Below, piece after piece: positions 1 to 11,400 of a stretch of 64,000 nucleotides of DNA (positions within the stretch are counted from its first letter, which is position 1; each line of letters begins with the position of its first letter). Source of the stretch: Stentor roeselii. Lineage: Eukaryota; Ciliophora; Heterotrichea; Heterotrichida; Stentoridae. Both the position numbers and the translations under genes were made by a program. The notes below the pieces were generated by a model. It did not search any database. It was not told the origin of the DNA and saw only the letters and a program-made list of their open reading frames with translations. The stretch spans positions 62,001-126,000 of the forward strand of contig RSEH01000081.1 in the NCBI GenBank assembly GCA_006503475.1, in the 5' to 3' direction.

Positions 1-2129
1 TTTATGACGATTGCGAAGAAGGCTTTTTTGAGAGACTTGGAAGAACTTGAAGTGAATTTGGAAATGCTGATACTTGGGCTTTCTTCTATTGTAAGACTGC
101 CTGAGCACGATTCAACAATAATTGATTTTAAAATTACTGAGCCTGTCGTTGAAATTTGTTTTATTAACCCAAGAAAACCGTTTTGAGCTTCAAGTGATCT
201 TAAGTTAACACTCTCAATCAATAAAGTCTCCTGAAACTGAAAGATTACGAATCCATCTCCAGAAGCTACATACCCATCAGAAATCGTCATTTCTTGTATT
301 ATTATCGATAAAAACTTAGGAAAAACCAAAACTGCTGATTTAATATTTTTCACTATAAGGTCTTTCAACTCAGCTGTATAAGAACTGCTGAAATAAATCA
401 AGGGTTGATCATTATCAATCGTAGGGAAACTGTAAGGATTTAAATATTCTGAAAATGTTTCAAAAAAATAATTATCAAACAAACTTTCTCCATCAACAGC
501 ATCACTGAAAACATCTTCAATATTAACAGAGTTTATCTTTAAGTTACAATCAAAAGTTGCATAAATAAGTGATTCAACTGAATTGTTTTTAAAACTATCT
601 GAACTTAAAGAAAACTCATTCAAATTTCGACACTCTTGTGACTCTTCACTGTCAGTTTCAGTGGCCTTAAAAAAAATAACCTGAGCTTTGACAACATTTA
701 AATAAAATTCGTTATTTTTCATTGAAAAGATCAGACAATTAGTCCCATGGCTTATATCAAAGATCTTTTCTACGAAGTTGTAAAGAAAGTGATTATTTGT
801 AATGAAAATTTCTACTTTTTCAACATTTTCAAAAACAGTGCCGAGGTCGACTTGATTCAAGGAGACAGCCGATGATGAAATGGAATTAGTATGAAAAGTG
901 CAGTTCTCAATATTTAAACTTTTTACTGACTTAAGAGACATGAAGTAATTTGACTTTGAATTCATGATGTTTTCCTTGAAAGTCACCTGGGATATGTTTA
1001 CTTTAAGAACGCTTCTTATGAACAAAAAACCTCCAAGGTTGTATTTTGAGTTTAATTTATATCCGAAATTTAGCAATGAAACTACTCCTCCAAGGTAGTC
1101 AAACGAAGAAATGACTTTTGAATTACTTGATTGGATTATGTATGAGTTTTTAGACGGTAGAATATGATGAAAGTTGACATTTATCAGTTTTAAGCTCCCG
1201 CCGTCAAGGCCGATCAAGCTTTTAAACTCAAGAGTCATTTTTTCAAAAGTAACATTCTAAATATTTTTTACAATTAGCAGAAGAACTCCAGAGCTTTTAA
1301 CAATAAAGAACTCAAAGTTTTGAAACAAGTCACAATTGCCTGAATATCAATTACCTAGACTATTTGATATCAATTCACTACAACTGGAGCATGTTGGACA
1401 TTGAGCAAAAGAGTAGTTATGTTTAAAAATGATATTTTCTACAGTAAATGTATTATGAACAGTGAAATTAACGAGTTCTTTCGAAAAGTAAATAATTGGG
1501 TAATTTCCACTTTGAATACAATTTGTTTCAGCCTCTTGACAGTAATAAGGCTTTAAAGTCAAGAAATCATATTCTCTTTTTCTTAAGCTTTCTAGTCCTC
1601 CAGTAGGGTCCTTTAGCAGTTTATTTTCTAAACTAAGTAAAAATATGGTTGTATTGCTATACCTGACCCTCTTAATAGCCTCTTGGAGGTTGTTAAAAGG
1701 ATTACTTCTAGAACCATCACCAGATAAGGTTTTGTTACTGTCCACAAACATTTCTTGGTTAACAATACTAGAATTTTTATCACTAAAGTCGTAATAACAG
1801 GCAAGATTATCACATGCTTGGTTGTAAATCCCGTTGTTCACATCGCTTAAAGCACATCCAGGTGCACAAAAGTAAGAAGAACATACTATTTTCTTTCTCA
1901 AACAATCAAATGCAGTGCAATCTACCTTGCAAGCTTGAGGAGTGTTCCATCTGGAAAAACAAGTATCAGGGCACTTTAACGCACATTCAATTCTTTCATT
2001 AATATGTCCTCCCAAGTTAATAATACAATGCATATCGCATTCTGAGTCAGTAATCTAAGTAAAAAGTACCCAATCAATACAATTTGAGGAATGAATTTGC
2101 CAGAGTTTACTTACCAAAAGTAAAAACAT
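1..2129 (-). CDS. Secreted beta-helix (pectin-lyase-fold-like) protein, 3' part outside window
   Basis: Four exons joined by three 15-nt introns (2055-2069, 1340-1354, 1257-1271) give an open frame of 694 codons from ATG at 2127-2129 to the window edge; the C-terminus is missing. The N-terminus MFLLLVSKLWQIHSSNC looks like a short signal peptide. A Cys-rich region of about 100 residues follows, then the sequence DGSRSNPFNNLQEAI, typical of the start of right-handed beta-helix domains, then many short Asn/Ser/Val-rich strands of the kind NITxxxF..N, as in parallel beta-helices. I infer a secreted or surface glycoprotein; no catalytic residues can be named. The start was chosen because it is the only ATG that, through the first intron, joins the Cys-rich frame. 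A decayed relative lies at about 3.6-4.85 kb. Exon structure confidence is high, function low. Confidence 0.75.
1257..1271 (-). other. 15-nt intron, phase 0 (beta-helix gene, intron 3)
   Basis: Reads gtaaaaaatatttag on the minus strand; removal joins ...GVLLLI to NVTFEKMTLEF and opens a frame that runs without a stop to the window edge. A at position 10. Confidence 0.85.
1340..1354 (-). other. 15-nt intron, phase 1 (beta-helix gene, intron 2)
   Basis: Reads gtaattgatattcag on the minus strand; removal restores ...ISNSLGNCDLFQNF. Retention gives an in-frame TGA. A at position 10. Confidence 0.85.
2055..2069 (-). other. 15-nt intron, phase 0 (beta-helix gene, intron 1)
   Basis: Reads gtactttttacttag on the minus strand. 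Removal joins the signal-peptide exon to the Cys-rich exon (CIDW|ITDSECD). Retention gives an in-frame TAG. A at intron position 10. Confidence 0.85.
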
Positions 2130-3602
2130 TTATAAGAAATCCGTTTCTTTAAAATGATGGGTTTAATATTGAAGGAATCTAAAAAATTCTATTTAATTCG
2201 GAGAAGTATTGAGAGTAAGTCTTGGAAGTTTAGACTACTATTGAGATACTTCAAAGTTCATGAATATGAAAAAGGTAAATGATTGATTGAGGCTTGTGGA
2301 AGTATTGCGCGTCAAATCGCTTGACCTTTGCAAAGGGAAAAAAGTACTCGTTTTTAAAAATTGAGCCATTCTAGGGCAAGAACTGGAATTTAAGACATTA
2401 AACCTTCTAAGCATCATTAGATCTTCGAATTATTTAATAAGTAAACCTGTCACCTTAACCATATTGCATATCAGGTCTGCCTTCATGATTTGAAAATTGA
2501 AAACTTCATCAGAATCAGTCTTATTCAGACTTTTAAGCAATTCGGCTCAAAAAGTATTAATTTCACCATATTTTAAGAAACCAAATGAATTTAATTAGGT
2601 ACTTCCTGGTGACTTTCGAGGATTTTGGAGTTAATCTTTATGGAAGGATTAGTAGGTGTCTTTTTAAAATGGTTTGGACTGCCAAGACGTGTTCATTTAG
2701 TTTTAAAGACACAGGAATCTTCGAATCACAGAAATTTTTGAGATCATTGCCGGAAAGGGCTTGAAAAAAACAAATGACTCGCCATATCAAGAAGTGATTT
2801 AATTTTGGGTCAGGTTTAAAATGGCTGAGGTTTTCAGACAGCTTTCATTCATAGTCTAGATCAACTAGTAAGTCTTTAGAGACTTTAACTAGAAAACTCT
2901 TTTAAAGTAGATCCTTCTGAATATATCCAAGAAAATCAACTTCTTAGAGCTGAAAGAATTAAAATAGGGTTATTTCAGGTTAAAACTAAAAAATCAACTT
3001 CTTGACCCTTTCTCCTCATTCGAAATCCTTGACTAAAGCAAAGATTTAAGAGAAATTTCTCAGAATTTCAATTGCGGCTTAGAATTATAATTAGGTTCAT
3101 ATAAACACAGCACTATCAGCATACGCATTCACATTTTGTCTAAAGAAAAAGATTAAGAAAAAAACTGCAATAAGTTCTCCTTAGAACAATTCTGATTAAG
3201 AACCTTGAGCCTTTTAAAAATTAACTTCGAACATTAGAGTGAAGAGCTTAAATATTCTATTTGATTTTTCATTAGAATTATAAGAAAATTTGCATGTTTG
3301 TTAAAGGTTAATCATCAGAGATCCTGTTGAGGTGAGTTAAATTAATGTGGCTATGAAAAAGAGTGCCTTTTGAATTGGTAAGTTGACTCTTGTTTATGTA
3401 GGTCGAATTTATCAATATTGAATAGGGTCTGATTTGAACTTCTCTTCAGCCTAGTGACTTTGTAGATTTTTCACTGAAAATGCAATTAGAAATAAAATTA
3501 TAATCTTTACTTAAATGATGCAAAAAAATTTCTGACCCGATCTGGACTTCAATTTTTTAAATCGCTATTGTTTAGCATTCGAAAAAATTTTCAAATTAAT
3601 AC
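2130..3602. other. Spacer with no supported gene; possible decayed coding traces
   Basis: No open frame of useful length. Short coding-like stretches occur on the plus strand (about 2990-3320) but are broken by stops, and no 15-nt intron repairs them. It may be a further decayed gene; nothing is identifiable. Confidence 0.4.
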
Positions 3603-4860
3603 TTACTCCATTACACTTGATTTGTTTTTACTAAATTTAACGCCTGATGAAAATAATTGAGAATTACCTGCTAGATAAATTGATCCACTTTCAGCTTGAT
3701 TTTCAATTAATTTCGATTCGTTTAATATTATCACTCCCTCATTATCTGCAAATATTGCTGGTACAAAGTCGTTTAAATTGTTAAAAAAAGTAGAATTGAA
3801 GTCAAAATATTCAGATTTTTCTATTCTAAGTGATTTTAATTGGTTATTTAAAATACAAGTTGCTGTTGTATTCAAGTGGTATGATTTTGAAGAATCTTAT
3901 ACAAAATTAAAGTTTCTGCAATATTTGAACTAAAGTAACAGTCACTAAGTGATATAACTAGTGTGCCTGTAAATGAAAAAAACTATCTTGAATACGATTT
4001 ATCTTCAATTTTACAAGAATTGATTGTAAAAACTCCTAAGTGCTAATAAATGAATTTATTGTAGAAATTCTACAGGAATTGTCAATTTAAGAACGAAATC
4101 AGCTATATAAAAATTACCCACAACCAGGTCTGAAATGTCTTAATGGATTGTATTGAGTAAAATCGACTATAGAGAAAAAATTGAACATTGACCTGTGGTG
4201 AAAGTTGAATCTGATATCAGCAAAGTACTTGGGGAATTGATGACTATTGCGAAGAAGGCTTTTAATAGACTGATGCTCGACCAACTTGAGTAATCAGGTG
4301 CATTCATAATCAATAAGGATAAATTAGGTAGCCTCCTCGGGTGGCCATTGAAATATTTAAGATTAAACTTCAATAAAGATTTCAAAAATAAAAATATTAC
4401 ATAACTGTTTGCTACAGGTCAACAGATTTTGGGCTAATACTGGAAAGAACTTGATATCCTTTACGAATGATAAAACTTGGTCAGTTTTTTATAGTAAAAC
4501 TTTCTGGTATGAGTCTACATAAAAAGATTTTAGTATCACCGAAACTCTACTTAAAATTTACTATATTATCCTATAAAACCTTTCGCATATCAAGTAAACT
4601 AAGTTGAATATTCTTCATAGATAAACTCTTTGAAACTGGGAAACGATAAATCCATCTGTTGAAGTTAATACACTATCAGAAATCGTCATTTTTTGTATTC
4701 CTATTATTGAGAACTCAGGGAAAACCAAAAGTGCTGATTTAATGTTTTACTTAAATTTTTTTCAGAATTCGAGAGCTTTTAAATAAAATAAGGTTGGCCA
4801 TTATGTAAGGTTGTGATACTGTAAGTATTTAACATTTAAATGATGGGATAATGTAGGAAT
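3603..4860 (-). pseudogene. Decayed paralogue of the beta-helix gene
   Basis: Two stretches align by eye with the gene at the left edge. 4235-4270 matches 4-30 (both minus-strand KAFFAIVI), and 4620-4845 matches about 221-450, including the conserved block around the minus-strand reading QEMTISD. Two broken open frames, 3603-3875 (residues such as IENQAESGSIYLAGNSQL, typical of beta-helix coils) and 4167-4385, lie in it. Frames between the blocks are interrupted and spacing differs, so the copy is broken. The part at 3603-4230 corresponds to sequence that would lie beyond the window edge in the intact gene. I infer a tandem duplication followed by decay; the 5' part seems lost or unrecognisable. 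Confidence 0.7.
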
Positions 4861-7033
4861 CGGTAGATTGAATGATATATGAAATTTTGGAAGGACATGT
4901 AATAAAAGCTAGCAATTTATAAATTCTTTTTCGAATTTTAGATATTAAGAAATTAGATTGCATTTGTATTAATATATTATGACTAATTTTGTAAAATTAT
5001 GATAAAGTTTCAAATTTTTTTTAGATAATTGTTGAGTTTGATTCAATATTCTAAACAATCAGAAACTCTCAATCCAATCTTGAAAATTAACAAAACTCTC
5101 GAATCATTGAATGACGATAGGTATATATTCAAAGGAATCTTACGAATCATTAATTAAACCTCAGAGCTAGAAATATTTTAAAATATTGACTCTAAAAGTC
5201 CATACTAACACCGAATCTTTAAACATATTTTACTACTTTAAACTAGGCAATGTAATAGGTTAAGGCTGAGTCGAAGTAGTGCATCTTTGCACATCCCTGA
5301 TAATGAGTTTTAAAAATATCAAGCTTAAGCTGCTACATATTTATTTAAAGATCTTTAAGAAAGAATAATAAAACTATCGAATATCACTTATGCTATTCAG
5401 TTTTGAAAAATATCCTGATTTAATAATTCTGATTTATTACTTGAATCAGTTAAGCCAAGATGATTGTATGAAAAAATTATTGATGTAGAGATATACTTTT
5501 CATCAATTTGTCACCACAATTGATCCAGGATCGGTATGCATCTATAAAATTTATTTAGAGTAATGTATTCCGTTTAGAAATTTAATTAAGATATATATGT
5601 TTTTAGAGTGTATGTTCAATAACTCCAAAGACTCATATGCCTTCAACAGCGCGAAAATCATTTAAAAATAAAAACTACAAAAATAATAAAAAATTAAGAA
5701 CTGTATCTATTATAAATTTTAAATTTAGGAATCTATCAAATAATAATAATTTTCTTTAATTTTAAGATTATCAACATTTGGAGAATATAAAAATTATAAA
5801 AATGATTGGAAACGTAAAAATATAGTATTTTATATATTTGCAATTAAATTTTATACAATTAATATTCAATAATTTAGCGAGTATTAATATTATCAATGTT
5901 AAATTCTATATATCCTCCTTAAGTATCTAATATAAATGAAAAATACTGAACCTGGAATAGCATTTTTTTGATATACCTTTATTATTAATTTAAAATAAAT
6001 AGAAAGGATAATTAAAATACAATGAGATCAAATTTCCAAGTAACATAAACCTTTTGATCAAATATTTTGCATATTTTAAAACCATTCACCTTTTATTTAA
6101 ATATAGAATATTTTTTATCTTTTGTCTTTTAGTAAATTATAACTATTTTCTTCATATAAGAATTTATTAACTAGTTTCTATAGTAAAGTTAATCCTTTAG
6201 TTCTCTTTCTACTCAGATTAATTTTACAACTAGATTAAACATAATTAATTCAATTTATCTGTAGGAATACTATTTTATCATTTAAATTATAGCGTTTAGA
6301 AATAATTTCTGGCATTTAATAGAAAAAGAAGATTTAACTATATTCAATACTCAATCATAAAAAAAAATTAAAATAAAAAATCAACTAGTTTTAGGATATC
6401 TTACATAATGACTTCCTATGTCGAAATATTTAAAAAAAAATTGACAATTTTTTCAGAAATACTTGTTTAGACAAAGTTTTATTTATAATTTTACTTTTAG
6501 ATATTAAATGATAATTAAATAGAGAGAAGTATTGTTCATTCTGTAATCTTAATGGAAGGTATTACATTTAATTGTAATTTGATGAAAGATGCCGATCTAA
6601 ATACAATTAAAGATTGAGTACATTCTATTGCTTCATATTACAAAACTTATTTGGTATAAAGCTAAAGTAATACCTATAACTCATCAAAATATCGTTAAAT
6701 TATTAACGTATTCTGAGAGCACTATTGAATTAACTTAAAATATACATATTTAGATAATAATCAAAGAAATAGAATCATGTTATATATTCAATATACCAGT
6801 GTTACCACATCTTAAATCATACTAAAATAAAAAAAATAATTATAGCATGCTCCTCAAAAGATCTATCTTAAATTAATAAAGAAAACATAAGATTAAATCC
6901 TACTACAACTCTAATACTTCCATAAATTCCCTCAATAAATTTAATTTTCCAATCTCAATTCTTCTAAAATCCTGAACCTTATCCTAACCTCCCTCTACAT
7001 CCCTCGACGAATTCTTTAAATTCCATAAAAACA
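4861..7033. other. Long AT-rich spacer without a gene
   Basis: About 2.2 kb of very AT-rich sequence with stops in all frames and no tRNA-like structure seen. The last 130 bases before the kinase start are pyrimidine-rich and G-poor on the coding strand, as in front of several other genes here, and probably hold its promoter and 5' UTR. Confidence 0.5.
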
Positions 7034-8458
7034 ATGGGCAGTATCTGTTCCAAACCTGAGCAAAACCATCTAAAATCAGCTGAGGCAGAAATTTCAAAAA
7101 TCGTCCGTTCCAGAAGTGCATCCTTCAACTGTGACCCTCCAAACATCCGAGACTATTACAAGCTAGGCAAAGTGATCGGTTCAGGTCAATTCGGAGTAGT
7201 TCGTCGTTGCACATCCCTTCTAGACCCATCATACCACGTAGCAGTAAAAACAATAGAACGTCGAAAGTTAAAAAACGCCGTAACTTTAATGCGAGAAGTG
7301 GAAACTCTCAGACTTTTAGACCACCCGAACATCATAAAAATCTTCGAATTATTCGAAGACGCCCAAGCCTACCACCTAGTAATGGAACTTTGCACCGGGC
7401 GAGAACTTCTTGAATGTCTTTCTGACTTAGGACACTTCGACGAAAAAACAGCTTCTAACATATTTCGAAAGATTCTAAGCGTTGTTAACCACATGCATAA
7501 GTATCAAGTTTGCCACCGTGATTTAAAACTAGAGAATTTCGTGGGAATCACGAAAGAAAACGAAACTGATATAAAACTCGTGGATTTTGGACTTTCTAGA
7601 AAATTTGGCAGTAGTAAAAACATGATGAGCACAATAGTTGGAACACCTAATTATGTCGCTCCTGAGGTACTTTCTGGGAACTATGGAGAAAAATGTGACT
7701 TGTGGAGTTGTGGAGTGATTCTTTATATGCTGTTGAGTGGATCTCCTCCTTTTAACGGCTGGGATAGCATGGATTTGATTGAGTCGGTTTTGAAGTCAGA
7801 GGTGAGCTTTCATGGACCGAAATGGCAGCAGATTAGTTCTTTGGCTAAGGACTTGATATTAAAACTACTCACGCGTGACACTGTTCAAAGACTTGATGCG
7901 GAGACTGCCTTGCAACACCCATGGTTCCTTGAAAGCTCTTCTTTCAACATCGATATTGAAGTAGTTCAATCACTTCAGAACTTTAAACTGCAAAACTCGT
8001 TTCAAAAGGAAGTCTTGCTGCTCTTATCAAAAACCATCAGCTATTCACAACTAAAAGAAATAAATGAGGTCTTTTTTTCGCTTGATACTCAAAAAGTAGG
8101 ATTTTTGACTATCAATGAAATAAAACTCGGACTTTTCAAAGCTGGGCTTAATCCAGTCACTTCTGATTTAAACCTCTGCATTCGAAACCTTGACTTGAAT
8201 AAAGATGGAAAAGTGAACTACTCAGAATTTTTAATAGCAGCGCTTAATTCTAAGTTCGTTTTAAGTGAAGATAGCATTCAAGAGGCTTTTGCACATTTTG
8301 CCCAAGGGTCAGGGAAGATCACTAAGAAAGAACTTCAGCAAGTTCTTATTTTGAATAATTCTGATGAGGAAGCTGAGAATATTTTGAAAGAACTTGACTT
8401 GGAACATCAGGGCGAGATCAGTTATCAAGAGTTTAAAAGGATTTTGCTTAGTTTTTAA
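7034..8458 (+). CDS. Calcium-dependent protein kinase (CDPK), divergent
   Basis: 474 residues. The N-terminus MGSICSKP fits N-myristoylation at Gly2 and acylation at Cys5, so membrane attachment is likely. Kinase domain about residues 41-298: glycine loop GSGQFGVV, ATP-binding Lys72, catalytic Asp163 in HRDLKLEN, DFG, and GTPNYVAPE. A junction of about 30 residues and an EF-hand lobe follow. Only the second EF-hand (DLNKDGKVNYSE) is canonical. The first (DTQKVGFLTINE) and fourth (DLEHQGEISYQE) keep some ligands, and the third (around GSGKITKKE) is degenerate, so Ca2+ sensitivity may differ from the other CDPK at 26.3-27.8 kb. It is the first of four same-strand genes; the channel gene starts 10 bp after its stop. 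Start ATG is in context aaacaATGgg. Confidence 0.93.
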   Translation: MGSICSKPEQNHLKSAEAEISKIVRSRSASFNCDPPNIRDYYKLGKVIGSGQFGVVRRCTSLLDPSYHVAVKTIERRKLKNAVTLMREVETLRLLDHPNIIKIFELFEDAQAYHLVMELCTGRELLECLSDLGHFDEKTASNIFRKILSVVNHMHKYQVCHRDLKLENFVGITKENETDIKLVDFGLSRKFGSSKNMMSTIVGTPNYVAPEVLSGNYGEKCDLWSCGVILYMLLSGSPPFNGWDSMDLIESVLKSEVSFHGPKWQQISSLAKDLILKLLTRDTVQRLDAETALQHPWFLESSSFNIDIEVVQSLQNFKLQNSFQKEVLLLLSKTISYSQLKEINEVFFSLDTQKVGFLTINEIKLGLFKAGLNPVTSDLNLCIRNLDLNKDGKVNYSEFLIAALNSKFVLSEDSIQEAFAHFAQGSGKITKKELQQVLILNNSDEEAENILKELDLEHQGEISYQEFKRILLSF

Positions 8459-8468
8459 TGAAATATTA

Positions 8469-11400
8469 ATGGAAAAAATCGTCGGGTTCGTCACAGGCAG
8501 GATGAGTAAAGAAGTTCCAGTGGAAGAGGAATTGAATTCAATCAATGAGGCTATGGAAAAAACAAGAGAGTTTATCTTGGCTAAGGCAGTGCATACCTTA
8601 GGACCTTCAAATTTCACCAATATTTTAATAGCAGGAAATGACGTGAACTACTCGACGTCAAGTGGAAACATCTGTTGTTACAACATGACGACTATTAAAA
8701 TTGTAGATGATACTTTTTTTCCTTTTTCTATTGATAGGTTCGTGATTGATGGAGATTTGCTTGGAATTGCTTCTGCGAAAGAATTTAAACTTTTTTCGTA
8801 TCCGGAATATAAAAGTCTTTACTCTCTGCAAATCGATGTCGTCGAGGTCCAGGCTGGGATTTATTCGGCTTCTCGATGTGGCAAAGTTCATCAGTGGGAT
8901 GCTGATCAATCGACTTTACTTTATGATAGTGATGAGTCTATATCTTCTTTTAGACTTACTCAGAATGGATTATTTTTACTTGGCGAGAGTTTGAAAGTTG
9001 TGGATATCAGCAAGAATTTGGAAATTTTTAGGAAAGATGAGAGGTATAGAGCTTTGGAAGTGTCTTGTGAATATCTTGTTTTGCTTCGTGATGAAGGAAT
9101 TGAGGTGATGGATTTGAAGAGCTTTGATGTTGTCAATTACTTTAAACAGTCAAATCCTATTTGTCTAAGTATTTCTGCTGCCTCAGATTTTTTAGCAGTC
9201 GGTTTCGAAGACCACATAATCCGAGTATTCGACCTGATCAAAACCCGAAAAGAAATAACAATGCGAGGACACTCAGGAAAAATCCTTCAAGTAAAAATCT
9301 CACCATGTTCAAACTTCATCGCATCAATAAGCGACGACCTTCACCTAAAAGTCTGGAGTTTTCCCGACTTCCCCGAAGAAACAACGATTCCCTCCTCTTC
9401 CAAAGTGACTTTAATCTACTTCCACGGTGCAGACCTGATAGTCTGCAAAGGTGACAACAAAGTTTATTCCTACTCAGAAGACCTAATCGAGTTATTCGAA
9501 ATGAAAAGCACAGGAATGTCAGCAGCGACTTTCAACACTTTTTTACTCGTTGGAGACGAAATCGGTTTCGTTTACCTTTTTGAGACTCAAAGTAAAAAGC
9601 TGATAATCGACATAAAGGCTCACAACGGTGCAGTTCGAGGCCTTGCAATAAACGACAAGCGAGTAATCACAGGAGGTGCGGATTCAGAGATTTACATTTG
9701 GAAGGTTTTTGACCAGCTGGGGCAAGACTTAGACCTGAGTTCAAAGGTGAGACTTATCGGACATCAGCAGGCGATTTGGAAGATTGAAATGCGTGAAGAG
9801 GTTTTAATTTCTGGAAGTGCTGATAATACTATTCGCCTTTGGGACCTTGAGAGTCTTAATGAGATTGGAAGGATTAATTCGACTATCAGTGCAATGGCTG
9901 TTGGAAATCAACTTGTCACTGGAGACTTTGAAGGCGAGTTGAGGATCTGGAATTTGTATGATTTGGACCTCGAGTCTTGTATTTCTGCGCATACTGCAAG
10001 GATCACTGGCATTAACTATGTCAATAGATTTATTTTTTCTAGTGCTGTTGATGGAAATGTTGTTGTTACTTCTGCGGATTATAGAGTGGTTTATTCGAAA
10101 CTTTGTTTTAAAGATGCGATTTTGTCGTTGCATGTGAATGAGAAGTGTATTATTATTGGGTTTAAGAACAAAATGGTTATTAAAAACAACTCGTTTTTTG
10201 AGGAAAAGATTAGAGTTCTTGGTCCTGTTGATCTTGTGCAGAACTTTTTGCTTTATATTAAAGAACTTTTACTACAAAGGAATCCGAAACATAATCCGAC
10301 TATGGATCAGTTTTTGATTTTGCCTTATTATATCAATACTTTGCATATTTATACATATTTGTGCCTGGGGAACTATTTGACATCGTCGCTTGAGAATTTT
10401 TCTCCGTTGATAGCGAATCCTTTCAGTCCTCTTTGCTACTCGGTTTACTGTGATCTGAAGTCAATTCGTGGGGTTTTGCTGAATAACATCATCCAATCAG
10501 GAGAACTCAACCCTTACATCTTTAAACTCGTTGAGCCTCATCTCGTAAAAATGAACCTTCAAGGTCTCGACGAGCTTTACGATTTATATGAAGCTGCCTA
10601 CATGCAAGTAAGTCGAAAGTACCTTCCAAAGACCTGCTCAAAAGAAGTCAAACTTCCCATCACGAAAGCAGTGAAATATCAAAGAATCCAAAAGGAAGAC
10701 TTCTTCAACGACGACGACTTATGCGAAGGTGTTCCCTTACTTTACAAAGAAAATTACCTTGGGATCTACATGAACCTCGGCTCAACAAAAAGTCTTGAGT
10801 TCATCGAAAGTCTTATAAAATGTCCCAACCCTCAAGTGCTCCGTGCCTCGTTCATTCAAGACATGGTGAAGTACAAATGGGAAGCAGCGAAGTTTCCAAT
10901 GTACATCCAGACCTGGATGTACTACTTTTACATCATCACCCTTTCTGTCTACCTACAGTGGTTCAAAAGAGACTTTTATTGCCTGACTATTCTAGTCTCG
11001 ACTAATCTTTTACTGACGATTTATGAGGTCTTTCAGATGATTGTCTTTAAAAGTTACTTCTCGAGTGTCTGGAACTATCTGGACTGGATCCGGTCGTTTT
11101 TATTTTACGGTTACGCGATCACTGAATTCACACTTTTACTTACAAAAGACACACAAAACACTTCTCAAGATAATCAAAGTTCCATTGATGATTACATCTT
11201 AGAACTCTTACTAGTCACCAGCTGCATTCGAGGAATTTCTTATTTTCGGATATTCGCTCGAACCCGGTACTTGATCCGTTTGTTACAAGAGAGCATTGAA
11301 GGAATTTTAGGATATTTTGTGTTTTTTTCTTACTTTATCATCGCGTTTTCCATCATAAACTACGTGAACGACATAAAATTAGGAAAGACTCCGAGTCAAA

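Noticed and set aside
8394-8468. Extension of the WD40-channel frame upstream into the kinase gene
   Set aside because: It needs a TTG start and overlaps the kinase coding sequence; ATG 8469 is the first ATG in frame and gives a clean start.
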